This document shows positions 18,148 through 28,693 of a DNA stretch of 64,000 nt, piece after piece. The notes below the pieces were generated by a model. It was given only the letters and a program-made list of their open reading frames with translations. It was not told the origin of the DNA and did not search any database. Each line of letters opens with the position of its first letter. The first letter of the stretch is position 1. The DNA comes from Thioalkalivibrio sp. XN8 (GTDB lineage Bacteria > Pseudomonadota > Gammaproteobacteria > Steroidobacterales > XN24), in contig NZ_JAALFH010000067.1 in NCBI RefSeq assembly GCF_011058255.1, positions 555,724 through 619,723 of the forward strand, written 5' to 3'. The position numbers and the translations under genes were made by a program.

Positions 18148-20277
18148 ATGATGCCCCTGGAAGTTCCCGCCAATCCCGATGCCGAAGCCCTCCTCGCGGC
18201 CGCCGCGGCGGAGGCCGGTGCGCTCGCCGACGCCGGCCACGCCGAAGCCGCCAGCCGGGGGCTCGCGATCGCCGCCCTGCTGGAAGGCATCCGGGCCGAA
18301 CCGGACGTCCGCGCCGCAGCGGTACTGTACCCGCTGGTCGCTGCCGGCGCGATCACCGGCGAGGCCGTAGCCAAGCGTTACGGCACCGACCTGCGGCGGA
18401 TGGTCGAGGAACTGCAGCGCCTGGGTTCTTTCGGCCTGCCCGAGAACTGGCGCTCCGGCACGCCGCTGCCGGGGCCGCAGGCCGAGACGCTGCGCAAGAT
18501 GCTGCTGGCGATCGTGGCCGACGTGCGGCTCGTGCTGGTGCGGCTCGCCGACCAGCTGGACCGCCTGCACCGCGCCCGCGACGCGACGCCCGAGTTGCGC
18601 GAGCGCGTCGCCACCGAGACCCGCGAGATCTTTGCCCCGCTGGCCAACCGGCTGGGGATCTGGCACTTCAAGTGGCAGATGGAAGACCTGGCCTTCCGCT
18701 ACCTCGAAGCCGACACCTACCGGGGCATCGCGCAATACCTCAGGCAGACGCGCGAAGGCCGCGAGGCGCGCATCGAGGCAGTGCTCCGCATCCTGCGGGC
18801 CGAGCTGGAGCAGGCCGGCATCCGGGGCGAGGTGGAAGGCCGCCCGAAGCACATCTACAGCATCTGGCGGAAGATGCAGCGCAAGCGCGTCGGCATCGAC
18901 CAGGTCTTCGACATCAGTGCCGTCCGGGTGCTGGTGGACACCATCCCCGAGTGCTATGCGGTCCTCGGCCAGGTCCACAGCCTGTGGCCCTATATTGCGG
19001 GCGAGTTCGACGACTACATCGCCAACCCCAAGGGGAATTTCTACCGCTCGCTGCACACGGCCGTGCTGGGCCCCGGCCAGGAACCGCTCGAGGTCCAGAT
19101 CAGGACCCGGGAAATGCACGAGCACGCGGAACTGGGCGTGGCCGCGCACTGGCGCTACAAGGAGGGCGGCCGGGGCGACCCGGCCTTCGAGCAGAAGATC
19201 AACTGGCTGCGCCAGCTGCTCGCCCCCGGCGAAGAAGGCGATGCCGACCGCGACCTGCTCGAGCAGCTGCGGACCGAGATCTTCGAGGACCGGGTGTACG
19301 CATTCACGCCGGCCGGGGACGTGGTCGACCTGCCGGCCGGGGCCACGCCGCTGGACTTCGCCTACCAGGTCCACACCAGTGTCGGCCACCACTGCCGCGG
19401 CGCGCGGGTCAACGGCCGCATGGTGCAGCTGACGCATGCGCTGAAGAACGGCGACAAGGTCGAGATCCTGACGGCGAAGAACGCGCATCCCAGCCGGGAC
19501 TGGCTGTTGCCGCAGGCCGGCTACCTGGTTTCGCCGCGCAGCCGCAGCAAGGTCCGGGCCTGGTTCCGGCAACAGGACCAGGACCAGAACCGCCGCTCAG
19601 GCAAGCAGACGCTGGAGAAAGAACTCGCCCGGCTCGGCCTCGAGGTCGATCTCGGCGCGGTGGCCGGGCGCTTCGGGCTGAACAGCCAGGAACAACTCTG
19701 GCTTGCCGTCGGCGCCGGGGACCTGACGCTGCCCGCGGTGATCGCCGCCTGCGAGCGCGAGGCCCCGGCGCCGGAGCCGCAGGTGACCGAGGAAGTGCAG
19801 GTCAAGGCGCGCCGGCCAACCTACACCGAGGCCGCGGTCTCGATTTCGGGGGTCGGCGACCTGCTGACCAACTTCGCCCGCTGCTGCCGCCCGCTGCCGC
19901 CGGAGCCGATCGCCGGCTACATCACCCAGGGCCGCGGCGTCTCGATCCACAAGGCCGCCTGCAAGAACCTGCTGCGGCTGCAGGCCCAGCACCCGGAGCG
20001 GCTGATGTCGGTCGACTGGGGCGGGCGCGAGCACGCCAGCTACCCGGTGGAGATCGAGGTGCACGCCTGGGACCGCACCGGGCTGATCCGCGACATCTCG
20101 GCCCTGCTGGCGGACGAGAAGATCGACATCAACGCCATGACCACCCGCACCGAGCGCAGCAGCCACCAGGCCACCATCGACATCACCGCGGGCATCGGCA
20201 GCCTGGAGCACCTCAGCCGGCTGCTGCACCGGATCGGGCGGCTGCCGAACGTGATCGGAGTGCGGCGGAAGGCCTAG
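18148..20277 (+). CDS. relA: (p)ppGpp synthetase RelA (monofunctional)
   Basis: This 709-residue protein makes (p)ppGpp on stalled ribosomes during amino-acid starvation. The N-terminal hydrolase domain (about 1-165) lacks the active-site His-Asp motif, as in RelA. The synthetase domain (about 225-340) carries KHIYSIWRKMQRK and EFDD at 286-289; EXDD rather than RXKD marks monofunctional RelA against SpoT. A TGS domain follows (about 380-441), then a Cys-containing region (RCCRPLPPEPIAGYI) and a C-terminal ACT domain (about 635-709). Promoter elements probably lie in the AT-rich gap at 18100-18135. No hydrolase partner (spoT) is in this window. Confidence 0.95.
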   Translation: MMPLEVPANPDAEALLAAAAAEAGALADAGHAEAASRGLAIAALLEGIRAEPDVRAAAVLYPLVAAGAITGEAVAKRYGTDLRRMVEELQRLGSFGLPENWRSGTPLPGPQAETLRKMLLAIVADVRLVLVRLADQLDRLHRARDATPELRERVATETREIFAPLANRLGIWHFKWQMEDLAFRYLEADTYRGIAQYLRQTREGREARIEAVLRILRAELEQAGIRGEVEGRPKHIYSIWRKMQRKRVGIDQVFDISAVRVLVDTIPECYAVLGQVHSLWPYIAGEFDDYIANPKGNFYRSLHTAVLGPGQEPLEVQIRTREMHEHAELGVAAHWRYKEGGRGDPAFEQKINWLRQLLAPGEEGDADRDLLEQLRTEIFEDRVYAFTPAGDVVDLPAGATPLDFAYQVHTSVGHHCRGARVNGRMVQLTHALKNGDKVEILTAKNAHPSRDWLLPQAGYLVSPRSRSKVRAWFRQQDQDQNRRSGKQTLEKELARLGLEVDLGAVAGRFGLNSQEQLWLAVGAGDLTLPAVIAACEREAPAPEPQVTEEVQVKARRPTYTEAAVSISGVGDLLTNFARCCRPLPPEPIAGYITQGRGVSIHKAACKNLLRLQAQHPERLMSVDWGGREHASYPVEIEVHAWDRTGLIRDISALLADEKIDINAMTTRTERSSHQATIDITAGIGSLEHLSRLLHRIGRLPNVIGVRRKA

Positions 20278-20296
20278 GGCGCCGCGCCCCGGCGGC

Positions 20297-21724
20297 CTAC
20301 TTGTTGATGCCGTGCAGGGCCTTCCCGTCGGTGGCCAGGGCCGCCTCGTGGATCGTCTCGGCCAGCGACGGGTGGGCGTGGATGGTGCGCTGGATGTCCT
20401 CGATGCTGGCCTGGAACTCCATGGCGACGACCAGCTCGCCGATGAGCTCGCCGGCCATGGGCCCGATCACGTGGGCGCCGATCAGCGAGTCGTCCCGCTT
20501 GTTGGCCACCAGCTTGACCATGCCCGTCGCCTGCTCCATCGCCTTGGCGCGGCCGTTGGGGGCGAAGGGGAAGGTGCCGACCTTGTAGTCGATGCCTGCT
20601 TCCTTCGCCTGGGCCTCGGTCTTGCCGACCCAGGCGATCTCGGGCGCGGTGTAGATCACCGAGGGGATCACGTCGTAATTGACCTCGGCGATCTTGCCGG
20701 CGATCAGGTCGGCGGCCATGACGCCTTCCTCGGTGGCCTTGTGCGCGAGCATCGGCCCGCGCACGAGGTCGCCGACGGCCCAGGTATTCTTCACGCCGGT
20801 CCGGCACTCGTGATCCACCTTCACGAAGCCGCGCTCGTCAACTTCGACCCCGGTGCCCTCGGCCAGCAGGCCCGCTGAGCAGGGGCGGCGCCCCACGCAG
20901 ACGATGACCTTGTCGAACTTGAGCTCATGGGTCCCTTGCTGATCCTCGTAGCTCAGGGTCACGCCGTTCTTGCCCGCTTTCGCCCCCTGGACTTTCGCGC
21001 CCAGGCGGATATCGAGGCCCTGCTTCTTGAACTGGCGCTGGGCCTCGCGGGCGATCTGCTCGTCCGCCATCCAGAGGAACTTGTCCATCGCTTCGAGGAT
21101 GACCACCTCGGCGCCGAGCCGCTGCCAGACGCTGCCGAGCTCCAGGCCGATGACGCCGGCGCCGATCACCCCGAGCTTGCCCGGCACGGCGTCGAACTCC
21201 AGCGCCCCCCAGGAGTCCACGATGCGCTCGCCGTCAAACGGCACGCTCTTGAGCTCGATGGGCTGCGAGCCCGCAGCCAGGATCACGTGCTTCGCCGTGA
21301 GGGTCTGCTGCTTGCCGTCGGGGTCGGTGAATTCCACCTTGCCGTCGCCGAGGAAGCGGCCCCGACCCTGCATCCCGGTGACCCTGTTGGCCTTGAACAG
21401 CTGCCCGATGCCGCCGGTGAGCTGCTTCACGATCCCGGCCTTGCGCGCCTGCATCTGCGCCAGGTCGAACTCGAGCCCGCCGGTCTTGATGCCGTGGGCG
21501 CCGAACTCGCCCTGGGCGCGGTGGTACAGCTCGGATGATTCCAGCAACGCCTTCGACGGAATGCAGCCCGCGTTCAGGCAGGTGCCGCCGAAGGCGCGGC
21601 TGCCGTCGTAGTTCTGCCAGTCGTCGATGCAGGCCGCCTTGAGGCCGTGCTGCGCGGCGCGGATGGCCGCCGGATAACCGGCGGGGCCGCCGCCGATGAC
21701 GATGACGTCGAAGCTGTCGCTCAT
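20297..21724 (-). CDS. lpdA: Dihydrolipoyl dehydrogenase (E3)
   Basis: This 475-residue FAD enzyme reoxidises dihydrolipoamide of the 2-oxoglutarate dehydrogenase complex. The FAD motif GGGPAG is at 11-16, the redox-active pair is Cys49 and Cys54 (GGTCLNAGCIPSK), and the C-terminal HAHPSLAET holds the catalytic His. The ATG follows AAAGGTG. It is the last gene of sucA-sucB-lpdA, 13 bases after sucB, and converges on relA with a 19-base gap. Confidence 0.96.
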   Translation of the reverse strand: MSDSFDVIVIGGGPAGYPAAIRAAQHGLKAACIDDWQNYDGSRAFGGTCLNAGCIPSKALLESSELYHRAQGEFGAHGIKTGGLEFDLAQMQARKAGIVKQLTGGIGQLFKANRVTGMQGRGRFLGDGKVEFTDPDGKQQTLTAKHVILAAGSQPIELKSVPFDGERIVDSWGALEFDAVPGKLGVIGAGVIGLELGSVWQRLGAEVVILEAMDKFLWMADEQIAREAQRQFKKQGLDIRLGAKVQGAKAGKNGVTLSYEDQQGTHELKFDKVIVCVGRRPCSAGLLAEGTGVEVDERGFVKVDHECRTGVKNTWAVGDLVRGPMLAHKATEEGVMAADLIAGKIAEVNYDVIPSVIYTAPEIAWVGKTEAQAKEAGIDYKVGTFPFAPNGRAKAMEQATGMVKLVANKRDDSLIGAHVIGPMAGELIGELVVAMEFQASIEDIQRTIHAHPSLAETIHEAALATDGKALHGINK

Positions 21725-21737
21725 GCTTGCACCTTTG

Positions 21738-22970
21738 TCAAAGCTGGATCAGCAGCCGCGCCGGATCCTCGAGGCTTTCCTTGATGCTGACCAGGGTCTG
21801 CACCGCCTCGCGCCCGTCGATGATGCGGTGATCATAGGTGAGCGCGATGTACATCATCGGGCGCGCCTTGATCTCGCCGTTCACCACCATCGGGCGCTCC
21901 TGGATCTTGTGCATCCCGAGGATCGCGCTTTGCGGCGGGTTGATGATCGGGGTCGACATCAGCGAGCCGAACACGCCGCCGTTGGTGATGGTGAAGGTGC
22001 CGCCCGTGAGCTCGTCCACGCCGATCTTGCCCTCCCGGGCGCGCCCGGCGAAATCGCCGATGTTGCGCTCGATATCGGCGAAGCCCATCAGGTCGGCGTC
22101 CCGCAGCACCGGCACCAGCAGGCCGCGCTCGGTCGACACCGCCACGCCGATGTCGTAGTAGTCGTGGTAGATGATGTCGCCGTCCTCGACCGAGGCGTTG
22201 ACCACCGGGAACTTGCGCAGGGCCTCGATCGCGGCCTTGACGAAGAAGCTCATGAAACCGAGCTTCACGCCGTGCTTCTGCTCGAAGCTGTCGCGGTAGC
22301 GCTTGCGGATGTCCATCACGGCGCCGAGGTCCACCTCGTTGAAGGAGGTGAGCATGGCCGCCGTCGCCTGGGCATCGACGAGCCGCTCGGCGATGCGGGC
22401 GCGCATGCGCGTCATGGGCACGCGCCGCTCCTCGCGCGCGCCGCGCGCGGCAGGCGCAGTCGCGGCTGCCGGCGCCGCCGGGGCCGCCTTGCCGCCCTCG
22501 CCCTGGCGCTCCAGGTACTCCATTACATCGCCCTTGGAGATGCGGCCGTCGCGCCCGCTGCCGGGAATCTCCGCCGGGTCCAGGCCATGCTCCTCGACCA
22601 GCCGGCGCACCGAGGGGCTCAGCCGGCCCGCGGCCTTGCCCGACTCTTCGGCGGGCTCCTCGGCCGGAGCCGCCTCGGGGGCGGCCTTGGACTCGGGTTC
22701 GCCCGGCTCCGGGCCGGCTGCGGACGCCCCGGCGCCCTCTTCCAGGATCGCCAGGATCTCGCCGGCGGTCACGGTGGTGCCATCGGTGATGCGGATTTCC
22801 TTCAGGACGCCGGCGGCGGGCGCCGGCACCTCGAGGACGACCTTGTCCGTCTCCAGGTCCGCGAGGTTCTCATCGCGGCTGACAGTGTCGCCGGGCGACT
22901 TGTGCCACGCGACGAGCGTCGCGTCCGCCACCGATTCCGGCAGCTGGGGCACCTTCACTTCGATGGTCAT
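21738..22970 (-). CDS. sucB: Dihydrolipoyl succinyltransferase (E2 of 2-oxoglutarate dehydrogenase)
   Basis: This 410-residue E2 core transfers succinyl groups to CoA. The lipoyl domain (1-77) has the lipoylated Lys43 in ETDKVVLEV. An acidic Ala/Pro/Glu linker follows, then a peripheral subunit-binding domain (about 118-155, [18 protein letters not shown]). The catalytic domain (about 180-410) ends with the active-site [11 protein letters not shown]. The start ATG 22970 overlaps the sucA stop as ATGA. The frame stays open upstream through sucA but that is not coding. Confidence 0.96.
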   Translation of the reverse strand: MTIEVKVPQLPESVADATLVAWHKSPGDTVSRDENLADLETDKVVLEVPAPAAGVLKEIRITDGTTVTAGEILAILEEGAGASAAGPEPGEPESKAAPEAAPAEEPAEESGKAAGRLSPSVRRLVEEHGLDPAEIPGSGRDGRISKGDVMEYLERQGEGGKAAPAAPAAATAPAARGAREERRVPMTRMRARIAERLVDAQATAAMLTSFNEVDLGAVMDIRKRYRDSFEQKHGVKLGFMSFFVKAAIEALRKFPVVNASVEDGDIIYHDYYDIGVAVSTERGLLVPVLRDADLMGFADIERNIGDFAGRAREGKIGVDELTGGTFTITNGGVFGSLMSTPIINPPQSAILGMHKIQERPMVVNGEIKARPMMYIALTYDHRIIDGREAVQTLVSIKESLEDPARLLIQL

Positions 22971-25843
22971 GCTTTCTTCCTGGTCGCTTCGTTGCTGTTG
23001 CTGGTGACTTTCTTGCCGGTCGCGCCCCGCCCGTGGGTCTTGTTGCCGCTGAGGGCCGCATTCACCAGCGCCTCCTGCTGTTGCTGGTGCAGCTTGTAGT
23101 AGCCGGCAGCCGGCGCCGCGGCGCCCTTGCGCCCGGCATAGAACAACTGGTGCCTGGCGTGCAGGGGTTCCTGGAGCCGATGGCGGATCTGGTACCAGGC
23201 GCCCTGGTTCTGCGGCTCCTCCTGGCACCACACGACATCCTGCAGGCCGGGGAACTCCTCGATCAGGGCGGCGTAGCGCCGGATCGGGAAGGGATACAGC
23301 TGCTCGATCCGCACGATCGCCACATGGTCGAGGCCCTGCGCCCGCCGCGCCTCGAGCAGGTCGAAATACACCTTGCCGCTGCAGAGCACCAGCCGGCTCA
23401 CGGCCTCGGGCGCAATCTCGTCCACTTCGGGAATGATGCGCAGGAAACGCTCTTCCGACAGCGCCTGCAGCGGCGAAACCGAGAGCTTGTGCCGCAGCAG
23501 GCTCTTCGGCGTCAGCACGATGGTCGGCTTGCGGAAAGGCCGCAGCATCTGGCGCCGGATCAGGTGGAACATCTGCGCCGGCGTGGACGGCACCACGACG
23601 GACATGTTGTGCTCGGCGCACAGCTGCAGGAAGCGCTCCAGCCGCGCCGAGGAATGCTCCGGCCCCTGCCCCTCGTAGCCGTGAGGCAGGAACAGCATCA
23701 AGCCGCAATAGCGGCCCCACTTGGTCTCGCCGGAGCTGATGAACTGGTCGATCACCACCTGGGCGCCGTTGGCGAAGTCGCCGAACTGGGCCTCCCAGAT
23801 CACCAGCGTGTCCGGGTTGGTGGTGGCATAGCCGTACTCGAAACCCAGCACGGCTTCCTCGGACAACAGCGAGTCGGTGACGACGAAACGCTTCTGGTCT
23901 GGCGTCACGTGCTGGAGCGGCACCCAGGGCTCGCGGCCCTGCTGGTCGTGCAGCACGGCGTGGCGGTGAAAGAAAGTGCCGCGCCCGCTGTCCTGGCCCG
24001 TGAGGCGGACGTCGTAGCCGTCCGCCAGCAGGCCCGCATAGGCCATTGTCTCGGCGAAGCCCCAGTCCATCGGAATCTCGCCCGCGGCCATGCGGCGCCG
24101 GTCGGCCATGATGCGCTCGACGCGGGGGTGCAGCTTGTGGTCTGCCGGCACGTGGGTGATGGCGGCCGCATACTCGGCGACGTGCTCGGGACTGAGGCGC
24201 GTCCGGATGGGCTGGCTGAAGTTGACTTCGTCGAAACGGGTCCAGTCGACGGTGAACTTGTTGCCGACGAAGCCGACCGAGGCCGACACCACGCGGCCCT
24301 CGTCGAGGCCCTGCCGATAGGTCTCCACCATCTGCTCGGCCTCGCCCGCCCCGATCACGCCGTCGGCCTGCAGGCGGTCGGCATACAGCTTGCGGGTGGT
24401 CGGGTGGTTGCGCACCACGCCGTACATGGTCGGCTGCGTGGCGGCCGGTTCGTCGGCCTCGTTGTGGCCGTGGCGCCGGTAGCAGACCAGGTCGATGACC
24501 ACGTCCTTGCGGAACTTCATCCGGTAGTCGAACGCCAGCCGGCCGACCAGCGCCACCGCGTCCGGGTCGTCCCCGTTCACGTGGAAGATCGGGGCTTCGA
24601 TCATCTTGGCGACGTCGCTGCAGTACGGCGTGGAGCGCGCGTCCTCCGGATGGCTGGTGGTGAAGCCCACCTGGTTGTTGCAGATCACGTGCACGGTCCC
24701 GCCGGTGGCGAAACCGCGCGTCTGCGACATCTGAAAGGTCTCCATCACCACGCCCTGGCCGGCAAAGGCGGCGTCACCGTGGATCAGCACGGGCAGCACC
24801 GTGGAGCCCGTCCGGTCCCCGCGCCGGTCCTGGCGCGCCCGCACCGAGCCCGTGACCACCGGGTTGACGATCTCGAGGTGCGAGGGATTGAAGGCCAGCG
24901 CGACGTGGATGTTGCCGCCCGGCGTGCTGATGTCGGAGGAGAAGCCGAGGTGGTACTTGACGTCGCCGGAGCGGCGCTGCAGCGGATCGTAGGACGCGCC
25001 CTCGAACTCCGAGAACAGGTCCTTGGGGGGCTTGCCGAGCACGTTCACCAGGACGTTGAGACGGCCCCGGTGGGCCATGCCGATCATCACCTCTTCCATG
25101 CCCTGCGCGCCGGCCTGCTGGATGAAGTCGCCGAGCAGCGGGATCATGCTCTCGCCGCCTTCCAGCGAGAACCGCTTCTGGCCGACGTAGCGCGTGTGGA
25201 GGTAGCGCTCGATGCCCTCCGCGCCGGTCAGGCGCTCGAGAACGTGCCGGCGCTCGGCCGCCTCCAGCCGGCCGCCGGCGGCGGCGGCCTCGAAGCGGCG
25301 CTGCAGCCAGAGCCGTTCCTCGGTGTCGGTGATATGGCCGAGCTCGGCCGCAATGGTGCCCGTGTACACCTGGCGGAGCTTCGCCCGAATCTCGCTGAAC
25401 CGGAGCCGCTCCGCGCCGCCGAATCCCGCCGTGGCGAACACCGTGTCGTCGTCGCCGGCACCGAGGCCGTGGAACGCCGGGTCCAGCTCCGGCAGTGGCT
25501 GGGGCCGGGCCAGCCCGAGCGGGTCGAGCTGCGCCATGCGATGGCCGCGGAGCCGGTAAGCCTCGATCAGCCGCAGCACCGCGGCCTGCTTGTCGAGCGC
25601 CGCATCCGGTAACGCCGCGGCCGCCGCGGCGCGCGGCTGCCGGGCCCGGTCCGCGAAGTCCCGCTCGATCGGGCCGCGCGGCACCTCGGCGGCGCCGTTG
25701 GCGATGCCGTCGAACCACTGCCGGATCGCGGGCTCGACCGACCGGGGATCCTCGAGGTACTGCTCGTAAAGGGCTTCGACGTAGGGGGCGTTGCCGCCAA
25801 ACAGGGGACTGGAGGCGTAGCGTTCCTGCAGGGACTTGCTCAT
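22967..25843 (-). CDS. sucA: 2-oxoglutarate dehydrogenase E1
   Basis: This 958-residue thiamine diphosphate enzyme decarboxylates 2-oxoglutarate in the TCA cycle. The start [23 protein letters not shown] carries the short N-terminal element that binds E2. The cofactor region shows [15 protein letters not shown] and [11 protein letters not shown], and the C-terminal half contains [16 protein letters not shown] and [16 protein letters not shown], characteristic of E1o. The length is usual. It heads the sucA-sucB-lpdA operon with a candidate promoter at 25886-25914. Confidence 0.97.
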   Translation of the reverse strand: MSKSLQERYASSPLFGGNAPYVEALYEQYLEDPRSVEPAIRQWFDGIANGAAEVPRGPIERDFADRARQPRAAAAAALPDAALDKQAAVLRLIEAYRLRGHRMAQLDPLGLARPQPLPELDPAFHGLGAGDDDTVFATAGFGGAERLRFSEIRAKLRQVYTGTIAAELGHITDTEERLWLQRRFEAAAAGGRLEAAERRHVLERLTGAEGIERYLHTRYVGQKRFSLEGGESMIPLLGDFIQQAGAQGMEEVMIGMAHRGRLNVLVNVLGKPPKDLFSEFEGASYDPLQRRSGDVKYHLGFSSDISTPGGNIHVALAFNPSHLEIVNPVVTGSVRARQDRRGDRTGSTVLPVLIHGDAAFAGQGVVMETFQMSQTRGFATGGTVHVICNNQVGFTTSHPEDARSTPYCSDVAKMIEAPIFHVNGDDPDAVALVGRLAFDYRMKFRKDVVIDLVCYRRHGHNEADEPAATQPTMYGVVRNHPTTRKLYADRLQADGVIGAGEAEQMVETYRQGLDEGRVVSASVGFVGNKFTVDWTRFDEVNFSQPIRTRLSPEHVAEYAAAITHVPADHKLHPRVERIMADRRRMAAGEIPMDWGFAETMAYAGLLADGYDVRLTGQDSGRGTFFHRHAVLHDQQGREPWVPLQHVTPDQKRFVVTDSLLSEEAVLGFEYGYATTNPDTLVIWEAQFGDFANGAQVVIDQFISSGETKWGRYCGLMLFLPHGYEGQGPEHSSARLERFLQLCAEHNMSVVVPSTPAQMFHLIRRQMLRPFRKPTIVLTPKSLLRHKLSVSPLQALSEERFLRIIPEVDEIAPEAVSRLVLCSGKVYFDLLEARRAQGLDHVAIVRIEQLYPFPIRRYAALIEEFPGLQDVVWCQEEPQNQGAWYQIRHRLQEPLHARHQLFYAGRKGAAAPAAGYYKLHQQQQEALVNAALSGNKTHGRGATGKKVTSNSNEATRKKA

Positions 25844-25885
25844 GGCGCGGAGCGGGACACTCGTGGCGGGTCAGTAATTTTACGC

Positions 25886-25914
25886 ATTCTAAGCCATGTC
25901 ACCCGTGGTTGGAA
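25886..25914 (-). promoter_or_regulatory. Candidate sucA promoter
   Basis: Read on the minus strand, TTCCAA (25909-25914) and TAGAAT (25886-25891) are separated by 17 bases. The -10 matches five of six consensus bases; the -35 is poor. It lies 43 bases upstream of the sucA start in an AT-rich patch of an otherwise GC-rich gap. Confidence 0.33.
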
Positions 25915-25986
25915 CGCGAACCACGTCTAGTTGCGGGGGCCGCCGCGCCTGCCTAGCATGCAGGGTAACGCCTCGAGGACCGCGCC

Positions 25987-26616
25987 ATGCTGCAACGGAC
26001 CCGATTCCTGGCCCTCCTGCTCCTCGCCTGGAGCGGGGCCTTCGCCCAGGACTTCCTGCCCCTGGATCACGGGCTCGGCTACACCGGCAAGGAAGGGATT
26101 CGCCCGGTGCAGGTCGAAATCACCCTGCGGGAGCAGCTCGACGGCACCCTCGAGTATGTCGAGTGGACGATCCCGCGGGGCTGGGCCCGCTGGGTGACGG
26201 GCACCCGGGTCCGCCGCGCCACGCTGGCTTACGACGACGGACAGCTCCGACCAGTGGCCTTCGACCCGGGCGACGGGGCCGTGGCGGCGCCTGCCGACCT
26301 GCCTGCCGGGACCCTGGACGAGCTCTCGGTCCGGCTGCGCGCCCGGGCGGACATCGCGCAGGGCCGGCGCTCGGCCGAGTACCCGGTCTGGCGGGCCGAC
26401 GGCACCGTCGAGCGCTGGACGCTGGAACTGGGCGAGGCGGACACCATCACCACGCCCGACGGCAACTACCAGGCGCTGCGCTTTCGCCTGGGCACCGCGG
26501 ACGAATGGCTGGATGGCTGGTCGGTCCCCTTGCTGGTGTTCCATTTCGCGCAGCTCGAGCACTGGCGCGACGGTGAACGCGTGAGTGCGCTGGCGCTGGA
26601 GGAGAAAGAGCTCTAG
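25987..26616 (+). CDS. Secreted protein of unknown function
   Basis: This 209-residue protein has a clear Sec signal peptide (about 1-20, cleaved after GAFA) and a mature part rich in beta-prone segments with conserved-looking Trp residues (EWTIPRGWARW, VWRADGTVERWTLEL). The overall pattern is loosely like DUF3108-type periplasmic proteins, but I do not recognise it firmly. It lies 17 bases after the 14-mer GCATGCAGGGTAAC shared with the region before 6991. Its stop overlaps the convergent metallo-hydrolase by four bases. It is a single gene in its orientation, divergent from sucA. Confidence 0.75.
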   Translation: MLQRTRFLALLLLAWSGAFAQDFLPLDHGLGYTGKEGIRPVQVEITLREQLDGTLEYVEWTIPRGWARWVTGTRVRRATLAYDDGQLRPVAFDPGDGAVAAPADLPAGTLDELSVRLRARADIAQGRRSAEYPVWRADGTVERWTLELGEADTITTPDGNYQALRFRLGTADEWLDGWSVPLLVFHFAQLEHWRDGERVSALALEEKEL

Positions 26617-28016
26617 GCCCGGCGCAGGCGCTCGAGCTCGATCATGTCGCCCGGCCCGGGCAACGTCACCCGGGCCCCGGCGGCGCGCCGGAGCTGCCGG
26701 CCCAGCGCCGCCCGCGCCTCGTCCTCGCCATGCACCAGCCACACCGGCGGCGAGCCGCGGATCGCCCGGTACCAGTCCACCAGGCCCTGCTGGTCGGCAT
26801 GCGCGGAAAACCCGCCGAGGGTATGGACGGTCGCCTTGACGCGGACCGGCTCGCCCCACAGCGACACGTAAGCGGCGCCGTCCACCAGCTTGCGGCCGGT
26901 CGTGCCACGTGCCTGGAAGCCGACGATGATCACGTGGGTGCGGGGTCGCCACAACAGGTTCTTGAGGTGGTGACGGACCCGCCCCCCCTCGCACATGCCG
27001 CTGGCCGCAATGATGACGAGGCCGGAGCGCGCCCGGTTCAGCGCCCGCGACTGCTGCGGCGTGCGGATCATCTCGAGCTTGGCGGCGAGCCGCAGGCCGG
27101 CCTCGCGCTGCAGCTGCAGCGTCTCCCGGTCGTAGAGCTCCTCGTGCTTCCCATAGACCTCCGTGGCCCGGATGGCCATCGGGCTGTCGAGGCATATGCG
27201 CCAGTGGTCGAGGCCCCAGTCGTCGTAGTGGCGGGCGAACTGGTACAGCAGCTCCTGCGTGCGGCCCACGGCGAAAGCCGGAATCAGGATGTTGCCGCCC
27301 TCGGCATGGGCAGCCGCGAACACCTCGCCCAGCTCAGCGATGCTGTCGTCGCGGGAGCGATGCAGCCGGTCGCCGTAGGTGGACTCCAGCAGCACGGCGT
27401 CGGCCTCCTCCACCACCGCCGGGTCACGCAGGATGGGCGTGCCGCGCAGGCCCAAATCACCCGAGAACACCACTTTCCGGCTGCGATCCTGTTCGCGCAA
27501 CCAAAGCTCCACGATAGCCGAGCCGAGGATATGGCCCGCGTCCCGCAGCCGGAGCTCGATGCCGGGCAGGATTTCCGTGCGCGCGTCGTAGGCGAGCGGC
27601 CTGAATTGCCGCAGCGCCCGCTCGGCATCGCGCATGGTGTAGAGCGGTTTGAGCCGGCGCAGGCCGCGCCGGGCCCGCTTGCGGTTCTCGGTCTCGCTGT
27701 CTTTTTCCTGCAGGTACGCAGCATCGCGCAGCATGATGTCGCACAGGTCGACCGTCGCGCGGTGGGTATAGATCGGGCCGTCATAGCCCGCCGCGACCAG
27801 CATTGGGATGCGTCCCGAATGATCGATGTGCGCGTGGCTGAGGACGACCGCATCCAGCGATCCGGCCGGCACCGGAAATGGCGCACGGTTGGCCTGGCGC
27901 GCGTCGTCGCCGCCCTGGACCAGGCCGCACTCGAGCAGGACGCGTCGCGCCCCGCATTCCAGCAGATAGCAGCTGCCGGTGACCCCGCCTACCGCGCCGT
28001 GAAAGCCAAGGCGCAT
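26613..28016 (-). CDS. Beta-CASP metallo-beta-lactamase-fold ribonuclease-like protein
   Basis: This 467-residue protein belongs to the MBL/beta-CASP family (RNA-processing exonuclease, YSH1-like). The metal motif HAHIDHSG has His61, His63, Asp65 and His66; later metal ligands are the His in RDAGHILGSA and the Asp in FSGDLG; the beta-CASP insert and the final motif TLGGFSAHADQQGLVDW are also present. Bacterial members are predicted to cut RNA, with few tested. It is the third gene of an operon behind two diheme cytochromes (9-base gap), an association without an obvious reason. Confidence 0.86.
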   Translation of the reverse strand: MRLGFHGAVGGVTGSCYLLECGARRVLLECGLVQGGDDARQANRAPFPVPAGSLDAVVLSHAHIDHSGRIPMLVAAGYDGPIYTHRATVDLCDIMLRDAAYLQEKDSETENRKRARRGLRRLKPLYTMRDAERALRQFRPLAYDARTEILPGIELRLRDAGHILGSAIVELWLREQDRSRKVVFSGDLGLRGTPILRDPAVVEEADAVLLESTYGDRLHRSRDDSIAELGEVFAAAHAEGGNILIPAFAVGRTQELLYQFARHYDDWGLDHWRICLDSPMAIRATEVYGKHEELYDRETLQLQREAGLRLAAKLEMIRTPQQSRALNRARSGLVIIAASGMCEGGRVRHHLKNLLWRPRTHVIIVGFQARGTTGRKLVDGAAYVSLWGEPVRVKATVHTLGGFSAHADQQGLVDWYRAIRGSPPVWLVHGEDEARAALGRQLRRAAGARVTLPGPGDMIELERLRRA

Positions 28017-28025
28017 CGAGCCGGC

Positions 28026-28664
28026 CTATTCGGCGGGCAGCGGCGCCGCGGCCGGACCCGAGTAGAACTCGGCCAGGGCGTCCAGCTGTTCCGGGGTGAA
28101 GCCCCGGATCGGTTCTTCCATGGCCGGGATGCCGATGACGCGGCGCCCCTGGTGGAAGTCCTCCAGCGCGGTACGCAGGTAGACCTTGCGCTGCCCGCGC
28201 AGCATGCTCGCGTCGTCCCGCGGGTCGGAGCCGAGCCGGGTGTGGCAGATCTCGCACTCCCGATCGTGCAGCTCGCGGCCGATCGCCGCCAGCTCTGCGT
28301 CATAAGGGTCCTGGTGCGGGGGAAACGGCTGCCCGCCGTACCAGTCGGCCAGCTCTTCCATCTGCTCGTCGTCCATGGCAGCGACGATGTCGCACATGCT
28401 CATGTCCGGACAGCGGCCGTCCTTCGAGCAGGCGGAGACCCGGCAGGGCCGGTAACCATCGCGATAGTCCGTCAGTGACGCCAGGATCACGCCTGCCGGC
28501 AGGCCATGGATCGTGGGGACGCCGAGGAAGGGGCTCGGGCCGGTGTCACCGTGACATACGCTGCAAAGCCCGATGATCGCGGGTGGCCCGTCCTCGTCCG
28601 CGCCGGCGGCCTGTGCCGCGAGCAGGCCAAGCAGGATCGCCCAACAATATCGCCCTGCTCGCAT
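28026..28664 (-). CDS. Diheme cytochrome c, with four-cysteine insertion
   Basis: This 212-residue exported protein (signal about 1-21) has two heme sites: CSVCH (Cys34, Cys37, His38) and CEICH (Cys137, Cys140, His141), in a cytochrome c4-like two-domain plan. Domain 1 contains an insertion with Cys74, Cys79, Cys85 and Cys91 (spacing X4, X5, X5) where the distal-ligand loop should lie; Met88 and Met90 are inside it. Domain 2 keeps a plausible distal Met (IPAME). The start follows GAGGGGAG. The paralogue at 28694-29308 has the same insertion. The partners are unknown; electron transfer in the periplasm is inferred. Confidence 0.85.
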   Translation of the reverse strand: MRAGRYCWAILLGLLAAQAAGADEDGPPAIIGLCSVCHGDTGPSPFLGVPTIHGLPAGVILASLTDYRDGYRPCRVSACSKDGRCPDMSMCDIVAAMDDEQMEELADWYGGQPFPPHQDPYDAELAAIGRELHDRECEICHTRLGSDPRDDASMLRGQRKVYLRTALEDFHQGRRVIGIPAMEEPIRGFTPEQLDALAEFYSGPAAAPLPAE

Positions 28665-28693
28665 CGGTCCACTCCCCTCGTTGGCGAACCTGG

